Part shown: piece after piece, positions 47,233-55,237 of the stretch
Layout: each line of letters begins with the position of its first letter
Position numbering within the stretch: position 1 is the first letter of the stretch
Assembly: GCF_001428895.1 (NCBI RefSeq)
Contig: NZ_LMJA01000002.1
Location: 294,183-358,182 of the forward strand
DNA length: 64,000 nt
Direction of reading: 5' to 3'
DNA from: Mycobacterium sp. Root265
Lineage (GTDB): Bacteria; Actinomycetota; Actinomycetes; Mycobacteriales; Mycobacteriaceae
Translations under genes and position numbers: made by a program
The notes under the pieces: model-generated
The model's input: only the letters and a program-made list of their open reading frames with translations
The model's database searches: none
Told to the model about the DNA's origin: nothing

Positions 47233-47466
47233 ATGACATCGAACAAACTGAAGCTGCTGTTTGCAGGCGCGGGCGTCGGTGCAGTACTGGCCATGACCGG
47301 CATTTCCGTCGTCCAGACCACTACGTTCAGCGCCGATCCGGCGTTACCCGAGCCGACGGTGCCGGGCATCGTGACCGAGGTGACGGAGGCGCCCACCGAG
47401 GGGCCCACCCTGGAGGCCGAGACCCCGACCTACACCACGACCACCACCGTGGCACCGGCACCCTGA
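47233..47466 (+). CDS. Small secreted Pro/Thr/Glu-rich protein, tandem copy 2
   Basis: A 77-residue paralogue of the preceding gene. The signal region MTSNKLKLLFAGAGVGAVL matches copy 1 almost exactly, as does FSADPA at the mature start. The tails differ: copy 2 has EVTEAPTEGP and TYTTTTTVAPAP. Conserved signal and divergent tail suggest a recent duplication with free drift or adaptation of the exported part. The upstream frame extension is rejected, since it would cross the terminator. Confidence 0.7.
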   Translation: MTSNKLKLLFAGAGVGAVLAMTGISVVQTTTFSADPALPEPTVPGIVTEVTEAPTEGPTLEAETPTYTTTTTVAPAP

Positions 47467-47469
47467 CCG

Positions 47470-47640
47470 CTATCTGCTCTGTGACCGCGGCGGTGGGCCG
47501 GGCGGACCGAATCCGCCCGGCCCACCGCTGTGGTCCGGGTCGTCGGTCGCCGCGTAGATCGCCCCGCCGCCGACAACGCCGATAACCGCCGCCACCACCA
47601 CCGCCAGCACCGTCTGACGTGGATTCCACTCGCCTGCCAT
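47470..47640 (-). CDS. Small membrane-anchored Gly/Pro-rich protein
   Basis: A 56-residue protein, start MAGEWNPRQT, with one hydrophobic helix (about 11-31, VLAVVVAAVIGVVGGGA) then a short Asp/Gly/Pro tail PGGFGPPGPPP. ATG 47640 is favoured over ATG 47661, which lacks the family-like start. The tail is encoded by a perfect inverted repeat (47490-47528). It converges with the secreted gene and is divergent from tcrX. Function is unknown. A single gene of this size could be overpredicted, but the organised helix supports it. Confidence 0.6.
   Translation of the reverse strand: MAGEWNPRQTVLAVVVAAVIGVVGGGAIYAATDDPDHSGGPGGFGPPGPPPRSQSR
47490..47528. repeat. Perfect 17-bp inverted repeat inside a small minus-strand gene
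   Basis: Arms 47490-47506 and 47512-47528 (ending GGGCGGA and starting TCCGCCC) pair perfectly around the loop CCGAA. The repeat lies just past the convergent + strand gene stop at 47466 and within the minus-strand coding region. It may serve as a terminator for the + strand, but lacks a U-tract. Confidence 0.7.
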
Positions 47641-47710
47641 ACCGCCCACCCTGACCGACACGGCTGGGCGCAGGCTGTGCGGGACATCGGAGGGCGATGA
47701 GCGTAAATCT

Positions 47711-47743
47711 CACAGCTTGCGCATAGGAACGGCACAGGGTCCG
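47711..47743. promoter_or_regulatory. Tandem 11-bp repeat array upstream of tcrX
   Basis: Three 11-bp steps, CACAGCTTGCG, CATAGGAACGG and CACAGGGTCCG, all start with CA(C/T)AG. The period is one DNA helical turn, as for OmpR-family regulators. The first two steps also fit a 7+4+7 PhoP-like pattern (TCACAGC-N4-GCATAGG). The array ends 26 bases before ATG 47770 and lies in the region shared with the small membrane gene on the other strand. Confidence 0.65.
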
Positions 47744-47769
47744 CCCACCGCAGTGCCAATAATGGAGAC

Positions 47770-48507
47770 ATGACGTCCCACGAGGCACCGGCACGCGCGG
47801 TGATGCACCGCGCCGACGGCAGGCCGATCCAGGTTCTCGTCGTCGATGACGAGCCGGTGCTGGCCGAGCTGGTCTCGATGGCACTGCGCTACGAGGGTTG
47901 GGACATCGCGACGGCCGGTGACGGGGCGGGCGCCATCGAACTGGCGCGCGACAACCCGCCGGACGTGGTGGTCCTCGACGTGATGCTGCCGGACATGAGT
48001 GGGCTCGACGTGCTGCGCAGACTGCGCGAGATGCAACCCGGTCTGCCGTTGCTGCTGCTGACGGCGAAGGACTCGCTCGAGGACCGGATCGCCGGACTCA
48101 CCGCGGGCGGCGACGACTACGTGACCAAACCGTTCAGCATCGAAGAGGTCGTGCTTCGACTGCGGGCGCTGCTGCGCCGCACCGGGGTGGCCAACGATGC
48201 CGGCGACGCCCAGATCGTCGTCGGGGACCTGGTGCTCGACGAGGACAGTCACGAGGTGACCCGGGCGGGTGAGCCGATTTCGCTGACCGCAACGGAATTC
48301 GAGCTGCTGCGGTTCATGATGCGCAACGCCAAACGGGTGCTGAGCAAGGCGCAGATCCTCGACCGGGTGTGGAGCTATGACTTCGGTGGCCGGTCCAATA
48401 TCGTCGAACTCTATGTGTCGTATCTGCGCAAGAAGATCGACAGCGGTCGCGAACCGATGATCCACACGCTGCGCGGCGCCGGCTACGTCCTGCGTCCGCC
48501 GCGCTGA
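47770..48507 (+). CDS. tcrX: TcrX-type OmpR-family response regulator
   Basis: A 245-residue response regulator. Receiver domain: acidic pocket DD (about 26-27), phospho-Asp70 in VVVLDVMLPDMSG and Lys120 in YVTKPF. Output domain: winged helix (about 150-245) with SKAQILDRVWSYDFGGRSNIVELYVSYLRKKID. It closely resembles M. tuberculosis TcrX (Rv3765c) as recalled, including LRYEGWDIATAGDG. ATG 47770 follows an AATAAT -10-like box (47758-47763) by 6 bases and is probably leaderless. It is followed 4 bases later by the kinase. The upstream 11-bp repeats suggest autoregulation. Confidence 0.9.
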   Translation: MTSHEAPARAVMHRADGRPIQVLVVDDEPVLAELVSMALRYEGWDIATAGDGAGAIELARDNPPDVVVLDVMLPDMSGLDVLRRLREMQPGLPLLLLTAKDSLEDRIAGLTAGGDDYVTKPFSIEEVVLRLRALLRRTGVANDAGDAQIVVGDLVLDEDSHEVTRAGEPISLTATEFELLRFMMRNAKRVLSKAQILDRVWSYDFGGRSNIVELYVSYLRKKIDSGREPMIHTLRGAGYVLRPPR

Positions 48508-48511
48508 TCCG

Positions 48512-50077
48512 ATGAGCAGCCGCCTGCTCGCACCGCGCACCTGGTCGCTGCGGATGCGGCTGCTGGTCACCCAGGTGATCCTGCTGGCGTTGGTCTGCGT
48601 GGCCATCGGTGTGGCCACCGAATTCGCGTTGCAGCGTTTCCTGATGCGACAGCTCGACACCCAACTCGTCGAAGCGGCTCGCCGCTCGGCCGGAATCATG
48701 GAACTGCCACCACCGTTCCACCTGCCACCCCCGCCGCCGGGCAGTCCCGCGCCCCAGATCCGGTTCCGGTTCGATCCCGAGCAGGGGCCGGGACCAGGGT
48801 TTCTCAACGCACCGGGGCAGGCGATCAATACCGTCGGGGCGGTCATCGGGCCCGGGGGCCGTGGCGGCGGGCAGGAGCGCAGCGACCAGGGAATCCAGAT
48901 CGACGGCGGTGTGATCACCTCCGAAGGTGCCACCGCCGATATCAGCGCGGCAGCATCCGCGCAGTTGGCCCAGGTGGCGCCCGACCGCACCCCGGTCACC
49001 ATCGACCTCGACGGGCTGGGCTCGTACCGGGTGATAGCGGGACAGTTGCGCCACGGCGGACACCGCGTCGTCGTCGGGCTGCCCACCACCGTCGTCGACG
49101 AAACCCTGTGGTGGGTGCTGCTGATGTTCTGCGTGGTCTCGGCGGTCGCGCTGGCCGCCGCCACCGCCGTCGGGATCTGGATCATCCGACGCCAATTGGA
49201 GCCGCTGTCAAAGGTTTCCGCAGCGGCACGCGATGTCGCCGATCTGGAACTCGACAAGGGTGAGGTGCGGTTGCCGACCCCGATCGTGCTCGTCGATCCG
49301 GAGGGCGCGCACACCGAGATCGGTCAGCTGGGCTCGGCGCTGAACCGGATGCTGGACCGCATCGCCGGGGCGCTGTCCGCGCGCCATGCCAGCGAGACCC
49401 GGGTCCGGCAGTTCGTCTCCGATGCCAGCCATGAGCTGCGCACCCCGCTGGCGGCCATCCGCGGCTACACCGAATTGGCACAACGTAAACGAGATGAACT
49501 TCCCGAGGATGTCGCGCACGCGATGAGCCGGGTCGAATCCGAGACCCAGCGCCTCACCACCTTGGTCGAGGACATGCTGCTGCTGGCCCGCCTGGATGAG
49601 GGGCGCCCGCTGGAACGGGCCCCGGTGGATCTGGTCCGGGTGGTGGCCGACGCGGTCAGCGACGCCCATGCCGCGGGGCCCGAGCACGAGTGGACCCTGG
49701 AACTGCCCGATGACCCGGTGCAGGTCACCGGCGACCAGGCCCGTCTGCATCAGGTGCTGACCAATCTGCTGACCAACGCCCGGGTGCACACCCCGGCAGG
49801 CACCACCGTCACCACCTCGGTCTCGATGCGCAGCGATGGCGCCGCTGTGCTGGCGGTCACCGATGACGGCCCCGGCATCCCGGAAACGTTGCAGCCGGAG
49901 GTCTTCGAGCGGTTCGCCCGCGGCGATTCCTCGCGCTCCCGGCGCGGCGGCAGCACCGGACTGGGACTGGCGATCGTCGCGGCAGTGGTGAAAGCGCACC
50001 GCGGCACGATCGATCTGCACAGTGTGCCCGGCGATACCCGGTTCGTGATCACCCTGCCCGCCGACGGTCACAGCTGA
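48512..50077 (+). CDS. tcrY: TcrY-type sensor histidine kinase
   Basis: A 521-residue membrane kinase. Two membrane helices (about 15-40 and 200-225) flank an extracytoplasmic sensor domain with a Pro-rich tract PPPFHLPPPPPGSP. HAMP-like linker, then the phospho-His307 in SDASHELRTPL, and an ATP-binding domain with N, DDGPGIP and GLGLAI boxes. It should phosphorylate TcrX. It follows tcrX with a 4-base gap, so they are co-transcribed. Its last codons overlap the repeat array of the next promoter (50069-50101). The signal sensed is unknown. Confidence 0.9.
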   Translation: MSSRLLAPRTWSLRMRLLVTQVILLALVCVAIGVATEFALQRFLMRQLDTQLVEAARRSAGIMELPPPFHLPPPPPGSPAPQIRFRFDPEQGPGPGFLNAPGQAINTVGAVIGPGGRGGGQERSDQGIQIDGGVITSEGATADISAAASAQLAQVAPDRTPVTIDLDGLGSYRVIAGQLRHGGHRVVVGLPTTVVDETLWWVLLMFCVVSAVALAAATAVGIWIIRRQLEPLSKVSAAARDVADLELDKGEVRLPTPIVLVDPEGAHTEIGQLGSALNRMLDRIAGALSARHASETRVRQFVSDASHELRTPLAAIRGYTELAQRKRDELPEDVAHAMSRVESETQRLTTLVEDMLLLARLDEGRPLERAPVDLVRVVADAVSDAHAAGPEHEWTLELPDDPVQVTGDQARLHQVLTNLLTNARVHTPAGTTVTTSVSMRSDGAAVLAVTDDGPGIPETLQPEVFERFARGDSSRSRRGGSTGLGLAIVAAVVKAHRGTIDLHSVPGDTRFVITLPADGHS

Positions 50078-50101
50078 CGCACAGCCAGGACACATACCGG
50101 G
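50069..50101. promoter_or_regulatory. Tandem 11-bp repeat array upstream of the first GT39 gene
   Basis: CACAGCTGACG, CACAGCCAGGA and CACATACCGGG follow head to tail. The first pair also reads TCACAGC-N4-GCACAGC, the direct-repeat form recalled for PhoP-type regulators. The centre of the first pair lies about 52 bases before ATG 50129, equal to the tcrX promoter. A CAGAAT -10 (50117-50122) lies 6 bases before that ATG. Confidence 0.65.
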
Positions 50102-50128
50102 CGTAGCGGCGCACACCAGAATCGTTGG

Positions 50129-51967
50129 ATGACTGCCGTACTGACGCGTGCCCCCGTCACGACCGCACCGCCGCGGCGGCCCGGCGGCGAACGTCTCGCG
50201 TTCGGGTCCCTGCTGGTCGCGACGGCGGCGCTGTACCTGTGGAACCTGTCGGCCAGCGGCTGGGCCAACAGTTTCTACTCCGCGGCGGTGCAGGCGGGAA
50301 GCCAGAGCTGGACGGCGTGGCTGTTCGGATCCAGCGATGCGGCCAACGCCATCACCGTCGACAAGACCCCGGCAGCACTATGGGTGATGGGTCTGTCGGC
50401 GCGGATGTTCGGATTCAGTTCGTGGAGCGTGCTCCTACCGCAGGCCCTGATGGGTGTGGTCTCCGTCGCGCTGCTGTACGCGGCCGTGCGGCGGGTCAGC
50501 GGGCCCGGCGCGGCCCTGCTCGCCGGTGCGGTGCTGGCATCGACACCGGTGGCGGCGTTGATGTTCCGGTTCAACAACCCCGACGCACTGCTGGTGCTGT
50601 TGCTGGTGGCCGCGGCGTACTGCGTACAACGCGCCTGCGCGCCCGACGCCGGACGGTGGTGGATGGTTGCCGTCGGCGTTCTGGCCGGATTCGCGTTTCT
50701 GGCCAAGATGCTGCAGGCCTTCCTGGTCCTGCCCGCATTCGCCGCCGCCTATCTGATCTGTGCGGCCGCCCCGCTGCGGACCCGGATACTACGACTCGGC
50801 GCAGGCATTGCGGCGCTGGTGGTTTCGGGTGGCTGGTACCTGCTCCTGGTCGAGTTGTGGCCGGCCGGTCGCCGTCCCTATATCGGGGGATCGCAGCACA
50901 ACAGCATCGTCGAACTGGCGCTCGGATACAACGGTGTCGGCAGGCTGACCGGGGCCGAGACCGGCGGGCTGGGGAACCTGAACTTCGACGTCGGCTGGGG
51001 GCGGTTGCTGGGCAGCGGGATGGGAGCCGATATCGGGTGGCTGCTGCCTGCCGCACTGATCTGCACCGGCGCCGGGTTCGTCCTGACGCGGCGGGCGCCG
51101 CGTACCGACGCGGCCCGGGCGGCGCTGATCATCTGGGCCGGCTGGCTGGTGCTGACGGCCGCGGTGTTCAGCTACGCCAATGGCATCGTGCACTCGTACT
51201 ACACCGTCGCCCTGGCGCCCGCGATCGCCGCATGCCTGGGCATCGGATCGGAATTGTTGTGGCGCAACCGGAACAAGCCACCCTGCGCGACCGCACTGGC
51301 CGGCACGGTGCTGGTGACGATCACCTTGACGGTGGTGCTGCTGGCGCGCAGGCCGGACTGGATGCCGTGGCTGCGGCCTGCGATCGCGGTGATCGGCGTG
51401 ACCGCGGCGGTGCTGATCCTGGTGAGCGGCCGGCTGCCGAAACCGGTGGACCGAATTGCCGCGGTGCTGGCGGCCGCGGCGACACTGGCCGGGCCCGTCG
51501 GCTACTCGGTGGCCACCGCGGCGGCCCCGCATCAGGGTGCGATCCCGATGGTGGGACCGGCGCGGGGCGGTGGGGGCTTCGGTCCCGGTTTCCTTGATGC
51601 GCCGGAACCGACACCGGAGCTCACTGCGCTGCTGACCGATGACGCCGCGCGCTATACCTGGCCGGCAGCGGTGGTGGGCTCCAACAACGCTGCGGGCTAT
51701 CAGCTGGCCGCCGATGTCCCGGTGATGGCGGTCGGCGGGTTCAACGGCACCGACCCCGCACCCACCCTGGATGAGTTCCGCGGGCTGGTGGCCGCGGGGC
51801 GCGTCCACTACTTCATCGAATCGCGCATCATGGCCAGTTCGCGCACCGACCACGGCGGCAGCGAGGCCGCGGTGGACATCGCGGGCTGGGTCGTGCATAC
51901 CTTCGTCCCGAGGACCGTCGGCGGCACCGTCGTCTACGACCTCACCGGCGCCGGAGCCGACTCATAG
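50129..51967 (+). CDS. GT39-family (ArnT/PMT-like) polyprenyl-sugar glycosyltransferase, paralogue 1
   Basis: A 612-residue membrane enzyme with about 10-12 hydrophobic segments, matching the dolichyl/polyprenyl-phosphate mannosyltransferase fold. The catalytic Asp in the first extracytoplasmic loop is likely D70 or D78 within FGSSDAANAITVDKTPAALW. The C-terminal part is a soluble extracytoplasmic domain with VVGSNNAAGYQL. It would transfer a sugar from a polyprenyl phosphate to a protein, lipid or polysaccharide outside the membrane. It is about 60% like the second GT39 gene by eye. The upstream repeats suggest TcrX control. Confidence 0.85.
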   Translation: MTAVLTRAPVTTAPPRRPGGERLAFGSLLVATAALYLWNLSASGWANSFYSAAVQAGSQSWTAWLFGSSDAANAITVDKTPAALWVMGLSARMFGFSSWSVLLPQALMGVVSVALLYAAVRRVSGPGAALLAGAVLASTPVAALMFRFNNPDALLVLLLVAAAYCVQRACAPDAGRWWMVAVGVLAGFAFLAKMLQAFLVLPAFAAAYLICAAAPLRTRILRLGAGIAALVVSGGWYLLLVELWPAGRRPYIGGSQHNSIVELALGYNGVGRLTGAETGGLGNLNFDVGWGRLLGSGMGADIGWLLPAALICTGAGFVLTRRAPRTDAARAALIIWAGWLVLTAAVFSYANGIVHSYYTVALAPAIAACLGIGSELLWRNRNKPPCATALAGTVLVTITLTVVLLARRPDWMPWLRPAIAVIGVTAAVLILVSGRLPKPVDRIAAVLAAAATLAGPVGYSVATAAAPHQGAIPMVGPARGGGGFGPGFLDAPEPTPELTALLTDDAARYTWPAAVVGSNNAAGYQLAADVPVMAVGGFNGTDPAPTLDEFRGLVAAGRVHYFIESRIMASSRTDHGGSEAAVDIAGWVVHTFVPRTVGGTVVYDLTGAGADS

Positions 51968-51973
51968 CCGGCA

Positions 51974-52006
51974 CACAGCTTGCGCCAACGGACGGCACAC
52001 CGTGGG
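51974..52006. promoter_or_regulatory. Tandem 11-bp repeat array upstream of the GT2-GT39 pair
   Basis: CACAGCTTGCG, CCAACGGACGG and CACACCGTGGG repeat every 11 bp. The first step is identical to that at tcrX over all 11 bases, and the ACGGCACA junction between steps two and three is shared as well. It lies just after the GT39 stop and 9-18 bases before the two possible GT2 starts. Confidence 0.55.
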
Positions 52007-52014
52007 CACCGAGC

Positions 52015-53241
52015 ATGGACACCATGACCGAGATCCTCTCCGCGGCACGCCCCAACGTCGCACTGACCGTCCCCGGTGTGCCGGTCGTCGACATCGTGGT
52101 GCCGGTATTCAACGAACAGGCTGCCCTGGAGAACTCGGTGCGCAGGCTGCACCGGCACCTACAGGACAATTTCACCTTCGCGGTGCGCATCACCATCGCC
52201 GACAACGCCAGCACCGATGACACCCCCCGCATCGCCGCCGCGCTCGCCGGTGACCTCGAGGGCGTGCGCATGGTGCGACTGGAGGAGAAGGGCCGCGGCC
52301 GCGCACTGCACAAGGTGTGGATCGAATCGGACGCGCCGGTGCTGGCCTACATGGATGTCGACCTGTCCACCGATCTGGCCGCGCTGGCGCCGCTGGTGGC
52401 CCCGCTGCTGTCCGGTCATTCCGACCTGGCCATCGGCACCCGGCTCAACCGCAGCTCACGCGTCGTCCGCGGCGCCAAACGGGAGTTCATCTCCCGCTGC
52501 TACAACCTGATCCTCAAATCGACACTGTCCGCCGGCTTCTCCGACGCGCAGTGCGGTTTCAAGGCGATCCGCGCAGATGTCGCCCGCGAACTGCTGCCCT
52601 ATGTCGCCGACACCGGCTGGTTCTTCGACACCGAACTGCTGGTGCTGGCCGAACGCAGCGGCCTACGGATCCACGAGGTGCCGGTGGACTGGGTCGACGA
52701 CCCGGACAGCCGGGTGGACATCGTCGCCACCGCCAAGGCCGACCTGCGCGGAATCGGACGGCTGCTGCGCGGCTTCACCGACGGCTCGATCCCCGTCAAC
52801 ACCATTGCCGCCCAACTGGGTTCGCGGCACGCAGCCGCACCGGGCTCCCTGCTGCGCCAAGTCGTGCGGTTCGGCACCGTGGGTGTGCTGTCCACCGCGG
52901 CATACCTGGTGTTGTTCCTGTTGCTGCACGGAGTCGTCGGAGCCCAGCTGGCCAATCTGCTGGCGCTGCTGCTGACCGCGATCGGCAACACCGCGGCCAA
53001 CCGGCGATTCACCTTCGGCGTGCGCGGCGCCGGTGCGGTCGCGCGGCATCATGTCGAAGGTCTCATCGTGTTCGCCATCGCGCTGGCCATCACCAGTGGT
53101 TCGCTGGCCGGACTGCACGCCGTGACCGATCGCCCCGACCAACTGCTGGAGACATCCGTACTGGTGATCGCCAACCTGGTGGCCACCGTCGCGCGCTTCG
53201 TCCTGCTGCGCGGCTGGGTCTTTCACCCCCGCCGCCGCTGA
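52015..53241 (+). CDS. GT2 polyprenyl-phosphate glycosyltransferase fused to a GtrA domain
   Basis: A 408-residue protein. Residues 25-250 form a GT2 DPM1-like domain with VVPVFNEQAAL, the metal-binding DVD of AYMDVDLSTD (114-116) and the acceptor region WFFDTELL. Residues 285-408 carry GtrA-type helices (RQVVRFGTVGVLSTAAY). Such fusions make a polyprenyl-phosphate sugar on the inner face and help flip it outward. This would supply substrate to the adjacent GT39 enzymes. Starts at 52015 and 52024 are both possible. It lies 22 bases before the second GT39 gene, likely a single unit. Confidence 0.87.
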   Translation: MDTMTEILSAARPNVALTVPGVPVVDIVVPVFNEQAALENSVRRLHRHLQDNFTFAVRITIADNASTDDTPRIAAALAGDLEGVRMVRLEEKGRGRALHKVWIESDAPVLAYMDVDLSTDLAALAPLVAPLLSGHSDLAIGTRLNRSSRVVRGAKREFISRCYNLILKSTLSAGFSDAQCGFKAIRADVARELLPYVADTGWFFDTELLVLAERSGLRIHEVPVDWVDDPDSRVDIVATAKADLRGIGRLLRGFTDGSIPVNTIAAQLGSRHAAAPGSLLRQVVRFGTVGVLSTAAYLVLFLLLHGVVGAQLANLLALLLTAIGNTAANRRFTFGVRGAGAVARHHVEGLIVFAIALAITSGSLAGLHAVTDRPDQLLETSVLVIANLVATVARFVLLRGWVFHPRRR

Positions 53242-53263
53242 CTCCCACCACCGAAGGATTGAC

Positions 53264-55165
53264 ATGACCACGACTGCAGAAGTTCAGACGACGGCCGCAC
53301 AGGCGCCCGTGCCCGATATCCGCCCACGCTGGGAACGTCCGGGGTTGCTGGCGCTGCTCGCCGGCACCGCCGCGCTCTACCTGTGGGCGCTGGGCTCCAA
53401 CGGATGGGCCAACAGCTACTACGCCGCCGCTGCACAGGCGGGCACCCAGGACTGGAAGGCCTGGCTGTTCGGGTCCTTCGACGCGGGCAACGCCATCACG
53501 GTGGACAAGCCGCCCGCCGCGCTATGGGCAATGGCCTTGTCCGGCAGAGTGTTCGGATTCAACGAGTTCACCATGCTGCTGCCGCAGGCCCTGATGGGCG
53601 TGGCGGCCGTCGCGGTCTTGTACTTCACCGTGCGGCGCAGCAGTGGACCCGCGGCGGGGCTGATCGCCGGTGCCGCGCTCGCGCTGACACCGGTTGCGGC
53701 GCTGATGTTCCGGTACAACAATCCGGACGCGCTGCTGGTGCTGCTGCTCGTGGTCGCGGCGTACTGCATGGTGCGGGCAACCCAGCAGGGCAGCATGCGG
53801 TGGGTGGCGCTGTCGGGGAGCGCGGTCGGTTTCGCGTTCCTGACCAAGATGCTGCAGGCGTTTCTGGTGGTGCCCGCGCTGAGTCTGGTGTTCCTGGTTG
53901 CCGCACCGATGGCATTCTGGAAGCGCATCGGCGCGTTGCTGGTCGGGGCAGTGGTCGCCGTATTTTCAGCGGGGTGGTACATCGCACTGGTGAGCCTGTG
54001 GCCGGCGGATTCCCGGCCCTATATCGCCGGATCGAGCGACAACAGCCTGCTGCAGTTGGCATTCGGCTACAACGGTATCGACCGCATCGTCGGTCAGGGC
54101 CAGCCCGGCGGCGGGCCCGGACAGGGTGGCCCCGGCCCGGGCGGACCCGGCGGTGGGGGAGCCAACCTGTTCTTCGGTGGGGACCCGGGTATCGGCAGGC
54201 TCTTCGGCGCGTCCATGGGGACCGAGGCGTCCTGGCTGCTGCCGGCGGCACTGGTCGGCCTGGTCGCCGTGCTGTGGCTCACCCGGCGCGCCGCGCGCAC
54301 CGACATGGTGCGGGCGTCCACGCTGATGTGGGGTGGCTGGCTGCTCGTCACCGGTGCCGTGTTCAGCTTCATGGACGGCATCATCCATCCGTACTACACG
54401 GTGGCCCTCGCTCCGGCGACCGCTGCACTGGTGGGGATTTCGGTGGTCGAGCTGTGGCGTCGCCGCGAGCACCGGGCCGCGCGGGCGGTGTTGGCACTGA
54501 CCCTGGCGGGCACCGGAGGGTGGGCCTTCGCCCTGCTGGCGCGACTTCCGCAGTGGTGGCCGGTGCTGCGGTGGTCGGTGCTCATCGTGTCCGTGGTCGT
54601 CGCGGTGGTACTGGCGTTCGGGGCGCACCGACTGGGCCGGGCGGCCGGTGCGGCGCTGGTGGCCGCGGCCCTGCTGGCCGGCGGCGCGGGTAGCGCCGCG
54701 TGGGCGGTGGCGACCGTCGCAGGCGGCAACAGCGGTGGCCCGATGGCGGTGTCCGGTCCGGCTCAGCAACACGATTTCGGGCCCGGCGGTCCGGGCGGGC
54801 GCCCCGGCGGACCAGGGTCCCGCGTCGACGACACGGCGCTGGCCGACCTGGTGACCGGGCTGGACAATCGGTGGGCGGCAGCGACAATCGGCTCCATGAT
54901 GGCCGGAGATCTGGAACTCAAGAGCGGCGCCTCGATCATGTCGATCGGCGGATTCGCGGGCGGGGACAATTCGCCGACACTGCAGCAGTTCCAGGACTAC
55001 GTCGCCGCCGGGGATGTGCGGTACTTCATCGCCGGCGAGCGGTTCGGCCCCGGCGGTCAGCGGGATGGCTCGGGCACCCAGATCACCGAGTGGGTGCAGC
55101 AGAACTTCGGCACGCTCGATGTCGGTGGCAGCACGGTGTACGACCTGAGCACACCGCTGCGTTGA
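53264..55165 (+). CDS. GT39-family (ArnT/PMT-like) polyprenyl-sugar glycosyltransferase, paralogue 2
   Basis: A 633-residue paralogue of the gene at 50129, with matching core FGSFDAGNAITVDKPPAALW (D73 and D81), LMFRYNNPDALLVL and SYYAAAAQAG. The loop near residue 285 has a long Gly/Pro run (GQGQPGGGPGQGG, then further repeats) absent from paralogue 1, suggesting slippage or a flexible linker. The C-terminal domain includes TIGSMMAGDLELKSGASIM. GAAGGA at 53253-53258 supports ATG 53264. Different acceptor or sugar specificity from paralogue 1 is plausible but not shown. Confidence 0.85.
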   Translation: MTTTAEVQTTAAQAPVPDIRPRWERPGLLALLAGTAALYLWALGSNGWANSYYAAAAQAGTQDWKAWLFGSFDAGNAITVDKPPAALWAMALSGRVFGFNEFTMLLPQALMGVAAVAVLYFTVRRSSGPAAGLIAGAALALTPVAALMFRYNNPDALLVLLLVVAAYCMVRATQQGSMRWVALSGSAVGFAFLTKMLQAFLVVPALSLVFLVAAPMAFWKRIGALLVGAVVAVFSAGWYIALVSLWPADSRPYIAGSSDNSLLQLAFGYNGIDRIVGQGQPGGGPGQGGPGPGGPGGGGANLFFGGDPGIGRLFGASMGTEASWLLPAALVGLVAVLWLTRRAARTDMVRASTLMWGGWLLVTGAVFSFMDGIIHPYYTVALAPATAALVGISVVELWRRREHRAARAVLALTLAGTGGWAFALLARLPQWWPVLRWSVLIVSVVVAVVLAFGAHRLGRAAGAALVAAALLAGGAGSAAWAVATVAGGNSGGPMAVSGPAQQHDFGPGGPGGRPGGPGSRVDDTALADLVTGLDNRWAAATIGSMMAGDLELKSGASIMSIGGFAGGDNSPTLQQFQDYVAAGDVRYFIAGERFGPGGQRDGSGTQITEWVQQNFGTLDVGGSTVYDLSTPLR

Positions 55166-55224
55166 TCGCCCACCGCTTCGGCTCAGCCTGATTCTGGCGG
55201 GTACTCATCGCCTGGCTTGCGGGC

Positions 55225-55230
55225 TAGTGT
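55225..55230 (+). promoter_or_regulatory. -10 box TAGTGT of the carbonic anhydrase gene, leaderless
   Basis: TAGTGT is followed by 7 bases and then ATG 55238, so the transcript probably begins at the start codon. There is no Shine-Dalgarno sequence. Confidence 0.55.
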
Positions 55231-55237
55231 CCGGCGT

